A stretch of 32,514 bases of DNA from Betaproteobacteria bacterium (GTDB lineage Bacteria; Pseudomonadota; Gammaproteobacteria; Burkholderiales; Rhodocyclaceae): assembly GCA_028065725.1 (NCBI GenBank), contig JAPTVL010000292.1, positions 1 through 32,514 on the forward strand, given 5' to 3'. Below, one piece after another: positions 8,626-17,851 of this stretch (positions within the stretch are counted from its first letter, which is position 1; every line of letters starts with the position of its first letter). The notes beneath the pieces were generated by a model. The model was not told where the DNA came from. It worked only from the letters and a program-made list of their open reading frames with translations, and made no database searches. A program made the position numbers and the translations under genes.

Positions 8626-9056
8626 CACAGGATTCCGATGATTTCGACTTCGAAGCGCACCGGCTTGCCGGCCAGCGGATGGTTGAAATCGACCAGTACG
8701 CCGTCGTCGTCGAGCTCGCGCACGATGCCGGTGAATTTGTCACCGCCCGGTGCGGCGAATTCGATCAGGCCGTGCAGTTCGGGGCTGACGTCGGGCGGCA
8801 AGGCCGAGCGCGCCATGCGCTGCACCAGTTGCGGATTGTGGCCGCCGAAAGCCTGGTCGGCATCGAGCAGGAAGACATGGCGCTCGCCGACCTTGACGCC
8901 GATCAGGCAGTGCTCGAGCGTCGGCACCAGTTCGCCGCTGCCCAGCTGCAGCGTTGCCGGCGTCGAATCGAAGGTGCTCACCAGCTCGGTGTCGTCGCCG
9001 GTGGCGACGCGGTAGTGCAGCGTGATCAGATTGCCTGCGCGTACGGTTTCAGTCAT
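8625..9056 (-). CDS. fkpB: FKBP-type peptidyl-prolyl cis-trans isomerase FkpB (SlpA-like)
   Basis: A 143-residue SlpA/SlyD-type prolyl isomerase and chaperone. It opens with [13 protein letters not shown], then [25 protein letters not shown] and GERHVFLL, the FKBP half-domain pattern interrupted by an insert-in-flap domain ([15 protein letters not shown]), and ends with [18 protein letters not shown]. The His-rich metal tail of SlyD is absent, as expected for SlpA/FkpB. The ATG at 9056 overlaps the lspA stop (ATGA); longer readings in this frame would lie inside lspA. Confidence 0.94.
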   Translation of the reverse strand: MTETVRAGNLITLHYRVATGDDTELVSTFDSTPATLQLGSGELVPTLEHCLIGVKVGERHVFLLDADQAFGGHNPQLVQRMARSALPPDVSPELHGLIEFAAPGGDKFTGIVRELDDDGVLVDFNHPLAGKPVRFEVEIIGIL

Positions 9057-9517
9057 GAGCTTTCCTTGCCGTAGCGGAACTGATGCCAGAGCATCAGCGC
9101 CACGCCGACGGTGATGGCCGAATCGGCCACGTTGAAGGCCGGCCAATGATAGCCCGCCAGATGAAAATCGAGGAAGTCGACCACGGCGTCGAAACGCAGG
9201 CGATCGACCACATTGCCGATCGCGCCGCCGAGGATCAGCGCCAGCGCGGTCGGCAGCAGGCGCTCCTGCGCATGGCGACGCAAGAGGCTCAGCAGCCAGG
9301 CCGAAATGCCCAGCGCGAGAGTCACGAAGAACCACTTCTGCCAGCCGCCGGCATCGGCCAGGAAGCTGAAGGCGGCACCGGAGTTGTAGACCAGGACGAG
9401 GTTGAAGAAGGAGGTCACGCCCTGGCTCTCCATGTGGCGAAAGCTCGCCAGCATCCAGGCCTTGGTCACCTGGTCGATCAGCAGCACCAGCGCCGCCAGC
9501 GCCAGCCAGCGCGCCAC
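9053..9517 (-). CDS. lspA: Lipoprotein signal peptidase LspA (signal peptidase II)
   Basis: Inner-membrane aspartyl protease that removes signal peptides from diacylglyceryl-modified prolipoproteins. The 154-residue product has four hydrophobic segments and the two catalytic Asp regions: GNVVDRL and FNVADSAI. NSGAAFSFL is another family motif. I infer a GTG start at 9517, one base after the ileS stop, because it gives the expected N-terminus (ARWLALAALVLLIDQVTK) and near-normal length. Upstream ATGs in the same frame lie within ileS and would add about 26-42 unlikely residues. Confidence 0.93.
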   Translation of the reverse strand: MARWLALAALVLLIDQVTKAWMLASFRHMESQGVTSFFNLVLVYNSGAAFSFLADAGGWQKWFFVTLALGISAWLLSLLRRHAQERLLPTALALILGGAIGNVVDRLRFDAVVDFLDFHLAGYHWPAFNVADSAITVGVALMLWHQFRYGKESS

Positions 9518-9518
9518 C

Positions 9519-12329
9519 CTAGGCAATCTCGCGCGCCTCGCCGGCGCCGAACAGATTGGATGCGCAGCGTCCGCATAGTTCGGGATGCTCGGCATCCCGG
9601 CCGACATCCTCGCGCCAGTGCCAGCAGCGCGCGCACTTGGCATGGGGGCTGGCGACGGCTTCGATGCCGACGCCGGTCGCCGTCTCGCCAGCGCCGACTT
9701 TTTCCAGCGTCACCTTCGAACAGATCAGGATGAACTTGAGGTCCTCACCCAGCGAGGCGAGCAGCTCGTAGCTTGCGGCGTCGGCACGCAGACTCACCTC
9801 CGCCTGCAGCGAGGAGCCAATCTTGCCGGCCGAGCGCAACTCTTCGAGGGTGCGCGCCACGTCGGCGCGCACCGCGCGTATCGTCTGCCACCGTGCCGCC
9901 AGCGCCGACTCTTCGCCCTGTTGCGGCAGTTCGTGCCATGTCGCAAGCATCACGCTGTCGCCCTGTTTCAGCGTGGTCCAGATTTCCTCGGCGGTGAAGG
10001 ACAGCACCGGCGCCATCAGCCGCGTCACGCTCTGCAGGATGTGCCACAGCGCACTTTGCGCCGAGCGGCGGGCGCGCGAATTCTCCGCTGCCGTATAGAG
10101 GCGATCCTTGAGGATGTCGAGGTAGAAGGCGCCGAGATCTTCCGAACAGAAGTTCATCAGCGCCTGAATCACCTTGTGGAACTCGAAGCGCGCGTAATCC
10201 GCGGTGCACTGTTCCTGCAACTTGCGCGTCAGGGCCAGCGCGTAGCGATCCACCTCCAGCCATTCGGCCGGCGCCAGCATCTGAGTCTTGGCGTCGAAAT
10301 CCGCAGTATTGGCCAACAGGAAGCGTAGCGTGTTGCGCAGCCGGCGATAGACTTCGACCACGCGCGGCAGGATGGTCTTCTCGTCGATCGACAACTCGCC
10401 CGAGTAGTCGGTGCTGGCCACCCACAGGCGCAGGATTTCGGCGCCCAGCGTGTCGGAAATCTTCTGCGGCGCAACGACGTTGCCCTTGGACTTGGACATC
10501 TTCATGCCCTTGCCGTCAACCACGAAACCGTGGGTCAGCAGCGCCTGGTAGGGCGCGCGGCCATCGATCGCGGCGCCGGTCAGCAAACTGGAATGGAACC
10601 AGCCGCGATGCTGGTCCGAGCCTTCCAGATAGAGGTCGGCCGGCCAGGTGCTTTCCGCCGCGTGCGAGCCGCGCAGCACCGTGCGGTGCGTGGTGCCGGA
10701 ATCGAACCAGACGTCGAGCGTGTCGCGCATCTTGTCGTAGTTCGCGGCATCGGCACCGAGCAGTTCGGCGGCATCGAGCTTGAACCATGCGTCGATGCCC
10801 TCCTGCTCGATCTTCTGCGCCACCGCTTCGAGCAGTTCCAGCGTGCGCGGATGCGGCTCGCCGCTTTCCTTGTGCAGGAAGAAGGGAATCGGCACGCCCC
10901 AGTTGCGCTGGCGCGATACGCACCAGTCGGGCCGGTTGGCGATCATCGCGTGCAGCCGCGCCTTGCCCCAGTCGGGATAGAAGGTGGTCGCCTCAACGGC
11001 GGCCAGCGCCTTGTCGCGCAGGCTGCCGCCGCCTTCGACCGGAATACGGTTCATGCCGACGAACCATTGCGTCGTGGCACGGTAGATGATCGGCGTCTTG
11101 TGCCGCCAGCAGTGCATGTAGCTATGCACGATCTCGCTGCTGGCGAACAGGCTGCCGACCTCAGCCAGCTTCTCGATGATGACCGGATTGGCCTTCCAGA
11201 CGAACATGCCGCCGAAGTAGGGCAGGCTCGCGGCGAACACGCCGTCGCCCTGCACCGGGGTCAGGATCTCGTCGTTGTGCATGCCGTGCTTGCGACACGA
11301 CTCGAAGTCCTCCAGACCGTAGGCCGGCGCGCTATGCACGATGCCGGTGCCGGTATCGAGCGTGACGTAGTCGCCCAGATAGACGGGCGAGGCGCGGTCG
11401 TAGAAGGGATGGCGGAACTTCACCAGGGACAGCGCCGCGCCCTGGCAGGCGCCCAGCACCGAGCCCGTCAGGCCAAAACGTTCCAGCGCCGCGGTGCGCA
11501 ATTCGGCGGCAAGAATGATGCACCCGCGCTCGGTGTGCACCAGTTCGTAGGTGAACTCGGGATGCATGTTCAGCGCCTGGTTGCCGGGAATGGTCCACGG
11601 CGTGGTGGTCCAGATCACGGTCCAGCATTCGCCCGCGGGCAGCGCATCGATGCCGAACGCATGGGCGACGCGGGCGCGTTCAGCGGCGTCGAGGCGGAAG
11701 CCGACATCGATCGCCGGCGATTTCTTGTCCTGATACTCGACCTCCGCCTCGGCCAGCGCCGAACCGCAATCGAAGCACCAGTTCACCGGCTTGAGGCCCT
11801 TGAACAGGTAGCCGCGCTGGTATAGCTCGCCAACCGCACGGATCTCGTCCGCCTCGTTGCGGAAGGCCATGGTCAGATAGGGATTGCCCCAGTCGCCGAG
11901 CACGCCGAGGCGGATGAAATCCTTCTTCTGCCGCTCCACCTGTTCGGCGGCGAAGCTGCGGCACAGTTGCCGCGCCTGGTCGGCCGGCAGATGCTTGCCG
12001 TGGGTTTTTTCGATCTGGTGTTCGATCGGCAGGCCGTGGCAGTCCCAGCCCGGCACATAGGGCGCGTCGTAGCCGGCCAGGGTCTTGGAACGGACGATGA
12101 TGTCCTTGAGGATCTTGTTCACCGCATGGCCGATGTGGATGTCGCCGTTGGCATAGGGCGGGCCGTCGTGCAGCACGAAATGCGGACGCCCCTTGGCCGC
12201 GGCGCGGATCTTCTGGTAGAGCTTCTGTTCCTGCCACTGCGCTATCCAGCCCGGCTCGCGCTTGGCGAGATCGCCGCGCATCGGGAAGGGCGTGTCGGGC
12301 ATGTTGAGGGTTTTGCGGTAATCAGCCAT
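9519..12329 (-). CDS. ileS: Isoleucyl-tRNA synthetase
   Basis: Class I synthetase that charges tRNA-Ile. The 936-residue product has HIGH at 65-68, KMSKSKGN for the second ATP-binding signature, the editing (CP1) domain between them with [14 protein letters not shown], and a C-terminal zinc-binding region with CARCWHW and [10 protein letters not shown]. The length is as usual for bacterial IleS type 1. It overlaps the ribF stop by 8 bp and is followed by lspA, the conserved linkage. Confidence 0.98.
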   Translation of the reverse strand: MADYRKTLNMPDTPFPMRGDLAKREPGWIAQWQEQKLYQKIRAAAKGRPHFVLHDGPPYANGDIHIGHAVNKILKDIIVRSKTLAGYDAPYVPGWDCHGLPIEHQIEKTHGKHLPADQARQLCRSFAAEQVERQKKDFIRLGVLGDWGNPYLTMAFRNEADEIRAVGELYQRGYLFKGLKPVNWCFDCGSALAEAEVEYQDKKSPAIDVGFRLDAAERARVAHAFGIDALPAGECWTVIWTTTPWTIPGNQALNMHPEFTYELVHTERGCIILAAELRTAALERFGLTGSVLGACQGAALSLVKFRHPFYDRASPVYLGDYVTLDTGTGIVHSAPAYGLEDFESCRKHGMHNDEILTPVQGDGVFAASLPYFGGMFVWKANPVIIEKLAEVGSLFASSEIVHSYMHCWRHKTPIIYRATTQWFVGMNRIPVEGGGSLRDKALAAVEATTFYPDWGKARLHAMIANRPDWCVSRQRNWGVPIPFFLHKESGEPHPRTLELLEAVAQKIEQEGIDAWFKLDAAELLGADAANYDKMRDTLDVWFDSGTTHRTVLRGSHAAESTWPADLYLEGSDQHRGWFHSSLLTGAAIDGRAPYQALLTHGFVVDGKGMKMSKSKGNVVAPQKISDTLGAEILRLWVASTDYSGELSIDEKTILPRVVEVYRRLRNTLRFLLANTADFDAKTQMLAPAEWLEVDRYALALTRKLQEQCTADYARFEFHKVIQALMNFCSEDLGAFYLDILKDRLYTAAENSRARRSAQSALWHILQSVTRLMAPVLSFTAEEIWTTLKQGDSVMLATWHELPQQGEESALAARWQTIRAVRADVARTLEELRSAGKIGSSLQAEVSLRADAASYELLASLGEDLKFILICSKVTLEKVGAGETATGVGIEAVASPHAKCARCWHWREDVGRDAEHPELCGRCASNLFGAGEAREIA

Positions 12330-13266
12330 GGGTCTTGCCGTCTTTCAGCTTGAAATAGTTGCGCACGTCGGCGACGTCGCGGGCGATCTGTGCCTTCAGC
12401 GCATCGAGGGATTCGAACTTGGCCTCGTCGCGCAGCTTGTGCAGGAAATTGACATCGACATGCATGCCGTAGATGTCGCGGTCGAAATCCAGCAGGTGGA
12501 CTTCCAGCACCGGCTGGAGGCCGGCGTCGACCGTGGGACGCACGCCGATGTTGGCCGCGCCGGGCAGCGGCTGCGGCCCTATGCCCGAGACCGTGACGGC
12601 GAACACCCCGGACAGCGGCAGGCGCTTGCGCCGGACCTGGATGTTGGCGGTGGGAAAGCCGATGCTGCGACCGAGCTTCTTGCCGTCCATGACGCGCCCG
12701 GCGATGACGAAGGCGCGTCCCAGCAGTTCTTCGGCGCGCTCGATGTCGCCGCTGGCCAGCGCCGCGCGCACCGCGGAGCTGGAAACGCGCACGCCGCCGA
12801 AATCCACCGTATGCATGGCTTCAACGACGAAGCGGTGCTCCTCTCCGGCCTGCTGCAACAAGGCGAAATCGCCGCTGCGGCCCTTGCCGAAGCGGAAGTC
12901 GTCGCCGATGATCAGATGCCGCACCGACAGGCCCCGCACCAGGATGTTCTCGATGAACTGCCCGGCGGTCAGCGCCGCCAGCTGGCGGTTGAAACGGCAG
13001 ACATGGACGCGATCGACACCGGCCTCGGCCAGCAGTTCGATCTTGTCGCGCAGGCTGGCCAGGCGCGCCGGCGCCTGCTCCGGGGCGAACAGCTCGCGCG
13101 GATGCGGCTCGAAGGTGAGCACGGTCGCCGGCAGCGCGAGTTCGCGCGCCTTGGCCGTCAATTCGGCAAGCAAAGCGCGATGACCGCGATGCACGCCATC
13201 GAAATTGCCGATGGTCAGCACCGTGGACGTCGTCGCCCGCTCGGGAACACCGCGAAAAACCAGCAT
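12322..13266 (-). CDS. ribF: Bifunctional riboflavin kinase/FAD synthetase RibF
   Basis: Makes FMN from riboflavin and FAD from FMN. The N-terminal FAD synthetase domain shows [16 protein letters not shown] and, later, [15 protein letters not shown] and SSSAVRAAL. The C-terminal flavokinase domain has [12 protein letters not shown] and [10 protein letters not shown]. At 314 residues it is normal size. It is the first gene of the operon with ileS, lspA, fkpB and ispH, and a TATAAT box lies just upstream. Confidence 0.97.
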   Translation of the reverse strand: MLVFRGVPERATTSTVLTIGNFDGVHRGHRALLAELTAKARELALPATVLTFEPHPRELFAPEQAPARLASLRDKIELLAEAGVDRVHVCRFNRQLAALTAGQFIENILVRGLSVRHLIIGDDFRFGKGRSGDFALLQQAGEEHRFVVEAMHTVDFGGVRVSSSAVRAALASGDIERAEELLGRAFVIAGRVMDGKKLGRSIGFPTANIQVRRKRLPLSGVFAVTVSGIGPQPLPGAANIGVRPTVDAGLQPVLEVHLLDFDRDIYGMHVDVNFLHKLRDEAKFESLDALKAQIARDVADVRNYFKLKDGKTHG

Positions 13267-13294
13267 GGGCTTGAAGCTGAAGGGAAAGCGGGCG

Positions 13295-13300
13295 ATTATA
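13295..13300 (-). promoter_or_regulatory. -10 element of the ribF-ileS-lspA-fkpB-ispH operon
   Basis: TATAAT is readable on the minus strand, 28 bp upstream of the ribF ATG, preceded by TTGA. No strong -35 is seen at 16-18 bp spacing. The implied leader is about 20 nt. Confidence 0.6.
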
Positions 13301-13346
13301 TCAAGCTACGCGCACGCCACCGGCGCCGGAGGGCTTTGCGGCGCGG

Positions 13347-13362
13347 GATTCCGGCCGGAATC
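13347..13362. repeat. 16-bp perfect palindrome at the amiC stop codon
   Basis: GATTCCGGCCGGAATC is self-complementary and overlaps the amiC stop (13363-13361). No U-run follows, so it is at most a weak transcript-end hairpin. Confidence 0.5.
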
Positions 13363-14635
13363 AATCCAGCCGCGCCAGCTTGGACTTGGCCAGCGGCGGA
13401 TTCTTGGCAAAATAACGGCGGATGCCCTTCAGAATTGCCTCCGCCATGCGGTCCTGGTAGGCCTCGTCGTTGAGCCGCGCCTCTTCTTCGGGATTGGAGA
13501 TGAAGGCGGTCTCGATCAGGATCGAGGGAATGTCGGGCGCCTTCAGCACGGCGAAGCCGGCCTGCTCCACGTGCGCCTTGTGCAGGGTATTGATGCGGCC
13601 CAGCTCGCCCAGCACGTCCTTGCCCAGCTTGAGGCTGTCGTTGATGGTCGCGGTCTGCGACAGATCGAGCAGGGTACGAGCCAGGTAGGGATCCTTGACC
13701 CCGAGATTCACGCCGCCGACCAGGTCGGCCGAGTTTTCCTTGTTCGCCAGCCAGCGCGCCGCGGAACTCGAGGCGCCATTCTCCGACAGGACGAAGACGC
13801 TGGAACCGCGCGCCGTGCTCTTGATGAAGGCATCGGCATGGACCGAGACGAAGAGGTCGGCCTGCACCCGGCGCGCCTTCTGCACGCGGCTCTGCAACGG
13901 AATGAAAAAGTCGCCGTCGCGCGTCAGCACCGAGCGCATGTTGGGCGTCGCATCGATCTTTTCCTTGAGCCGGCGCGCCACCGACAGCGTCACGTTCTTC
14001 TCGTAGCTGCCGCCGCGCCCGACCGCGCCGGGATCTTCGCCGCCATGCCCGGGATCGAGCACGATGGTTACCATGCGCGCCACCTCGGGCCTGGTCGCGG
14101 GCTTCTCGCCGGCCGGCTCGACCGGCTTGTCCTGGCTGCCCAGCTTCGGTTCGGCCTTCAAAGGCGGCTCGCCGGATTTTTCCAGCAGCGCCATCAGCGG
14201 ATCGACCGGTTCCAGCGGATACAGGTCCAGCACCAGGCGATGGCCGTATTCCCCGACCGGCTGCAGCGAAAACACCTGCGGCTTGACCTCGCCCTTGAGT
14301 TCGATGACCAGGCGCACCACGCCCGGCTTGTTGCGACCGGCGCGGATCAGCTTGATGTAGGGGTCGGCGTCGATGATCTTCGACGGCAGCATCTGCAGCA
14401 CCGAATTGAACTCGACGCCTTCGAGGTCGACCACCAGGCGCTCGGGGTCTTTCACCAGCATATGGGAATAGCGGATCGCCTGATTGTGTTCCAGCGTCAC
14501 CCGCGTGTAGTCGCGCGCCGGCCAGACGCGCACCGCGAGAATGCTGACGCCCGGCGTGGCGCCGGCGCCGACTCTCGAGACCAGCAGGGTCAGGCTGGCG
14601 GCGGCAAACTTGAGGACCTCACGCCGGCGAGGCAT
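13361..14635 (-). CDS. amiC: N-acetylmuramoyl-L-alanine amidase, AmiC-like
   Basis: Periplasmic zinc amidase that splits septal peptidoglycan during cell separation. The 424-residue protein opens with MPRRREVLKFAA, a twin-arginine signal as in E. coli AmiC, followed by an AMIN domain (about 30-150), a Pro/Glu/Lys linker, and an Amidase_3 domain with zinc and catalytic motifs VLDPGHGGEDPGA, FVSVHADAF and ILIETAFISNPEEE. The ATG at 14635 is chosen for the Tat signal and the AAAGGGGA ribosome binding site; a longer frame would run into tsaE. It overlaps the end of tsaE by 46 bp, a linkage also found elsewhere. Confidence 0.95.
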   Translation of the reverse strand: MPRRREVLKFAAASLTLLVSRVGAGATPGVSILAVRVWPARDYTRVTLEHNQAIRYSHMLVKDPERLVVDLEGVEFNSVLQMLPSKIIDADPYIKLIRAGRNKPGVVRLVIELKGEVKPQVFSLQPVGEYGHRLVLDLYPLEPVDPLMALLEKSGEPPLKAEPKLGSQDKPVEPAGEKPATRPEVARMVTIVLDPGHGGEDPGAVGRGGSYEKNVTLSVARRLKEKIDATPNMRSVLTRDGDFFIPLQSRVQKARRVQADLFVSVHADAFIKSTARGSSVFVLSENGASSSAARWLANKENSADLVGGVNLGVKDPYLARTLLDLSQTATINDSLKLGKDVLGELGRINTLHKAHVEQAGFAVLKAPDIPSILIETAFISNPEEEARLNDEAYQDRMAEAILKGIRRYFAKNPPLAKSKLARLD

Positions 14636-15090
14636 GTCCGTCCCCTTTCGCTGGCGGCGGTGAGGTGTGCGGTGCGGCCCCCAGCGGCCGCGGCAGACCC
14701 GACCGATAATTCGATCCGCATATCGGCGGCAGGCAGGTAAGGCGCGGCCTTGTCCGGCCACTCGACCAGACAAATTCCGTTTCCTGAAAAATATTCGTCG
14801 AGCCCCGCATCGAGATATTCTTCCGCCTGGTTGAATCTATAGAAATCAAAGTGATAGAAGTGTAATCCAGAAGCCACGTGAACTTCAACCAGTGTGTAAG
14901 TGGGGCTTTTCACCGGGCCGGTTTCACCGGCGGCGCGCAACAGGCTGCGCACCAGCGTGGTCTTGCCGGCGCCGAGGTCGCCTTCGAGCCAGAGCACCAG
15001 GCCCGGCCGCAGGTTTGCCGCCAGCGCGGCACCCAGCGCCAGGGTGGCGGCTTCGTCGGACAGAGCTAACGTAAGATGTTCGGCATGCAT
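14590..15090 (-). CDS. tsaE: tRNA threonylcarbamoyladenosine biosynthesis ATPase TsaE
   Basis: ATPase partner of TsaB/TsaD in making t6A on ANN-decoding tRNAs. The 166-residue product has Walker A GDLGAGKT at 37-44, SPTYTLVE, the family's FDFYR stretch and the EWPDK motif. The ATG at 15090 gives the usual N-terminus. The C-terminus extends about 15 codons into amiC in another frame. Codons around 14800-14900 are AT-rich and include AGA, unlike neighbours. The 5' end overlaps the divergent queG gene. Confidence 0.94.
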   Translation of the reverse strand: MHAEHLTLALSDEAATLALGAALAANLRPGLVLWLEGDLGAGKTTLVRSLLRAAGETGPVKSPTYTLVEVHVASGLHFYHFDFYRFNQAEEYLDAGLDEYFSGNGICLVEWPDKAAPYLPAADMRIELSVGSAAAAGGRTAHLTAASERGRTCLAGVRSSSLPPPA

Positions 15091-16158
15091 GGCGATCGAA
15101 AATTTCCGGCGGAACTGAAGAATGACATACGGCGCTGGGGCGCGGAGCTCGGCTTCGATGCCATCGGCTTCGCCGGCATCGATACCGGCGCCGCCGAAGA
15201 CCGGCTCAACGCCTGGCTGGCGGCTGGCCGCCATGGCGAAATGGATTATATGGCGGCCTATGCGAGCGCCGCCGGAAACAAGCGCGCGCGGCCGGAGCAA
15301 CTGGTGCCGGGCACCCGCAGCGTGATCACCGCGCGCATCAATTACCGTCCCGCCAGCGCCGACTCCTGGGCCACGCTGGCCGACGGCGAGCGCGCTTTCA
15401 TCTCGCGTTATGCCCTCGGCCGCGACTATCACAAGCTGTTACGCGGGCGGCTACAGAAGCTCGCCGATCGCATCACGGAGGAAATCGGTACCTTCGCCTA
15501 CCGCGTGTTCACCGACTCGGCTCCCGTCATGGAAACCGCGCTCGCCGGCAACAGCGGACTCGGCTGGCGCGGCAAGCACACCCTGTTGCTGGAGCGCGAG
15601 GCGGGTTCATATTTCTTTCTCGGCGAGATTTTCACCGATCTGCCGCTGACGCCGGATGCGCCGCTCACCGATCACTGCGGCAGCTGCACCGCCTGCATAA
15701 GTGCCTGCCCGACCCAGGCCATCGTCGCGCCCTACCAGCTCGACGCGAGGCTGTGCATCTCCTACCTCAGCATCGAACTCAAGGGCAGCATTCCCGAAGC
15801 GCTGCGGCCGCTGCTGGGCAATCGCATCTACGGCTGCGACGACTGCCAGCTGGCCTGCCCGTGGAACCGTTTCGCGCCGTTGACGCGCGAAAGCGATTTT
15901 GTGCCGCGCCACGAGCTTGACCGGGCGACGCTGGTCGACTTGTTCGCCTGGGAAGAAGAGGATTTCAACGCGCGCCTGGCCGGTTCGCCGATCCGCCGCA
16001 TCGGCTACGAGCGCTGGCTGCGCAACATCGCCGTGGCCCTGGGCAATGCACCCGGCAGCGAGGACGTCCTCAGTGCGCTGCGCTCACGCGAGCAGCATGC
16101 GTCGGCACTGGTGCGGGAACACGTGGCGTGGGCGCTGCAGCGCCACGGCGCAGCCTAG
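15076..16158 (+). CDS. queG: Epoxyqueuosine reductase QueG
   Basis: Cobalamin and 4Fe-4S enzyme that converts epoxyqueuosine to queuosine in the wobble position of GUN tRNAs. The 360-residue product shows AELGFDAIGFAG near the N-terminus, the catalytic-region VFTDSAPVMETALA, GWRGKHTLLL, and two ferredoxin motifs, CGSCTACISACPTQAI and CDDCQLACPWNRF. A C-terminal HEAT-like helical part follows. Start may be the ATG at 15076 or the one at 15085; both lie inside or abut the divergent tsaE 5' end. Its stop shares a CTAG with the convergent sulfurtransferase gene. Confidence 0.95.
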   Translation: MFGMHGDRKFPAELKNDIRRWGAELGFDAIGFAGIDTGAAEDRLNAWLAAGRHGEMDYMAAYASAAGNKRARPEQLVPGTRSVITARINYRPASADSWATLADGERAFISRYALGRDYHKLLRGRLQKLADRITEEIGTFAYRVFTDSAPVMETALAGNSGLGWRGKHTLLLEREAGSYFFLGEIFTDLPLTPDAPLTDHCGSCTACISACPTQAIVAPYQLDARLCISYLSIELKGSIPEALRPLLGNRIYGCDDCQLACPWNRFAPLTRESDFVPRHELDRATLVDLFAWEEEDFNARLAGSPIRRIGYERWLRNIAVALGNAPGSEDVLSALRSREQHASALVREHVAWALQRHGAA

Positions 16159-16982
16159 CCGCGCGCCACCGGCCGCGCCGGATCGGCGCACCATTCGCTC
16201 CACGAACCGGGATACAGCTTCGAGCCGGAGAGGCCGGCCAGCTCCATCGCCAGCAGGTTATGGCAGGCGGTGACGCCGGAACCGCACTGCTGCACTACCT
16301 GGTTCGCCGGACGGCCGGCGAGCAATGCAGCGAACTCGCCACGCAGTTCTTCCGGCGATTTGAAGAAGCAGCCGGCGTCATCGAGATTGTCGAAGTAGAA
16401 ACGGTTGACCGCGCCGGGAATGTGCCCGCCAACCGGATCGAGCGTTTCGTTCTCGCCGCGGAAGCGTTCCGGGCTGCGCGCATCGACAATCAGCATCTGC
16501 GGTGAGCCGCGACCGGCCAGCACCTGCCCGACGTCGACCGCCAAAGGCTGCGGCCGTGGCGTGAATATGCGGGTGGCAACCGCAGGCGTGGATTCATCGA
16601 GCGCGCGTTTGCTGCGCTTCCAGCCGGCCAGGCCGCCGTCGAGCACCGCCACCTTGTCGTGGCCCAGCCAGCGCAGCATCCACCACAGGCGCGACGCAAA
16701 AATCCCGCCTTCGTTGTCGTAGGCCACCACCTGGACAGTTTCGTCGACGCCGCACGCCGACATGCGCCGGGCAAAGTCGGCAACGTCCGGCAGCGGATGG
16801 CGGCCGTTGCGCCCGTCCTTGGCTCCCGACAGATCGTCGTCGAGGTGCAGGAACAGTGCGCCGGGAATGTGGCCGCGGGCATAGGCCGTGCGTCCGTATT
16901 CGGTGTTCTGCAGGTCGTGGCGGCAATCGAAGATGCGCCACTCCGGATGCGCCGCGAGCTCGTCGGCGGTCACCAGCATCAT
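16155..16982 (-). CDS. sseA: 3-mercaptopyruvate sulfurtransferase (SseA-like tandem rhodanese)
   Basis: Transfers sulfur from 3-mercaptopyruvate (or thiosulfate) to an acceptor. The 275 residues form two rhodanese domains: the inactive N-terminal one with RIFDCRHDL and YARGHIPGALFL, and the C-terminal one with IVDARSPERF, GHIPGAVN and active-site loop CGSGVTACHN. CGSGVT is the 3-mercaptopyruvate type; thiosulfate rhodaneses usually have CRKGVT. The ATG overlaps the upstream STAS-like gene's stop (ATGA). A second Met follows directly. Confidence 0.9.
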   Translation of the reverse strand: MMLVTADELAAHPEWRIFDCRHDLQNTEYGRTAYARGHIPGALFLHLDDDLSGAKDGRNGRHPLPDVADFARRMSACGVDETVQVVAYDNEGGIFASRLWWMLRWLGHDKVAVLDGGLAGWKRSKRALDESTPAVATRIFTPRPQPLAVDVGQVLAGRGSPQMLIVDARSPERFRGENETLDPVGGHIPGAVNRFYFDNLDDAGCFFKSPEELRGEFAALLAGRPANQVVQQCGSGVTACHNLLAMELAGLSGSKLYPGSWSEWCADPARPVARG

Positions 16983-17332
16983 TGCTCGTCTTCGGCGAGC
17001 CAGGCGCGGGCGTCGGCCTCGTTATCGAACACCGTCACATCGGCGTTGACAAACAGCTGCGAGAGCCATGCGCTCCAGGCCACCCACTGGCTGTCGGTAA
17101 TCACCGCGATGCGCTTGAAGTCGCGCGAATGCTGCTGCGAAAAGCGGATTTCCTCCCAGGCCACATCGAGCGTGAAATCGGCCATGTCGCGCAGATCGAC
17201 CAGCAGGTTCACCGGGCCGGAAAACTTGATCTCGTGCAAGACCAGTTCCTCGAACTCCTTGAAATCGGCCAGCGTGAATTCGCCGAACACGGCGAATTCG
17301 ACGAGATGGTTCTGATGTTGTGTCGTGATCAT
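16979..17332 (-). CDS. STAS/SpoIIAA-like protein
   Basis: A 117-residue soluble protein with the SpoIIAA-like fold (a family related to STAS and CRAL-TRIO domains). Characteristic features are the early strand FAVFGEFTLADFKEFEE, VNLLVDLRDMADFTLDVAWEE, the FKRIAVITDSQW segment and a C-terminal VTVFDNEADARAWL. The biochemical role of this family is unknown; lipid or partner binding has been suggested. It overlaps the sulfurtransferase gene by 4 bp and is probably translationally coupled to it. A GGAG ribosome binding site precedes the ATG. Confidence 0.8.
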   Translation of the reverse strand: MITTQHQNHLVEFAVFGEFTLADFKEFEELVLHEIKFSGPVNLLVDLRDMADFTLDVAWEEIRFSQQHSRDFKRIAVITDSQWVAWSAWLSQLFVNADVTVFDNEADARAWLAEDEQ

Positions 17333-17434
17333 GGTGAATCTCCTTTGCAGGGAGAATAATCAGCAGGGGCACAAAAGACAATGGGAAGCCCGAGAGAATT
17401 TCTCCTGTCTCGGCCGCGTCAGGCGCGCCAAAGA

Positions 17435-17460
17435 CAAAGGGCCCGCAAGCGGGCCCTTTG
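17435..17460 (-). terminator. Terminator of the HU gene
   Basis: CAAAGGGCCCGC (17435-17446) pairs with GCGGGCCCTTTG (17449-17460), a 12-bp inverted repeat with a minimal loop, followed on the minus strand by TCTTT. It lies 18 bp after the HU stop and separates HU from the STAS-like gene. Confidence 0.85.
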
Positions 17461-17477
17461 GTCAAAGCGAATTCAGC

Positions 17478-17768
17478 TTACTTCTTGGCCTTCTTGCCGG
17501 AAACGGCGAGCTTGAAGCCTGCGCCCGCGCTGAACTTCGGCACGGTGGTGGCGGGAATCTTGATCGTGGCGCCGGTCTTGGGATTCTTGCCGGTACGCGC
17601 TGCACGCTTGGCCGACTTGAAGGTGCCGAAACCAACCAGGGTTACGGTGTCACCCTTCGATACCGCCTTGACTACGGCAGCCATGATCCCGTCGAGCGCC
17701 TTGCCGGCGGCAGCCTTGCTGATGTCGGCTTCCTTGGCGGCAATTTCAATCAGTTCTGCTTTGTTCAT
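17478..17768 (-). CDS. hup: DNA-binding protein HU
   Basis: Histone-like nucleoid protein that binds and bends DNA as a dimer. The 96-residue product starts MNKAELIEIAAKEADISK, has the hydrophobic core VTLVGFGTFKSAKRAARTGKNP and the DNA-binding arm with GATIKIPATTVPKF, and ends in a Lys-rich tail. ATG at 17768 follows GGAGG at proper spacing. It has its own likely promoter and a strong terminator, as expected for a highly expressed gene. Confidence 0.96.
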   Translation of the reverse strand: MNKAELIEIAAKEADISKAAAGKALDGIMAAVVKAVSKGDTVTLVGFGTFKSAKRAARTGKNPKTGATIKIPATTVPKFSAGAGFKLAVSGKKAKK

Positions 17769-17815
17769 ATCTTGATTTCCTCCGAAGTATTTTGAGGGCA
17801 TCCCGCCCAAAAAAT

Positions 17816-17846
17816 ATTCTAAACCCGATCCTGCGGGCTTGTACAA
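17816..17846 (-). promoter_or_regulatory. Putative promoter of the HU gene
   Basis: On the minus strand TTGTAC (17846-17841) and TAGAAT (17821-17816) are separated by 19 bp, which is a little long. The leader can fold into an imperfect hairpin (TATTTT...GGGC with GCCC...AAAATA, about 17788-17817). Confidence 0.4.
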
Positions 17847-17851
17847 GGAAT

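Noticed and set aside
13347..13362. Palindrome as amiC terminator
   Set aside because: No T-run follows it on the minus strand; listed only as a palindrome.
16155..17332. A sulfur relay operon linking the sulfurtransferase to MnmA
   Set aside because: The HU gene with its strong terminator lies between, and 3-mercaptopyruvate sulfurtransferases are not the usual MnmA donor; proximity alone is too weak.
17325..17795. Plus-strand frame across the HU terminator and HU gene
   Set aside because: Antisense shadow of HU with low-complexity composition.
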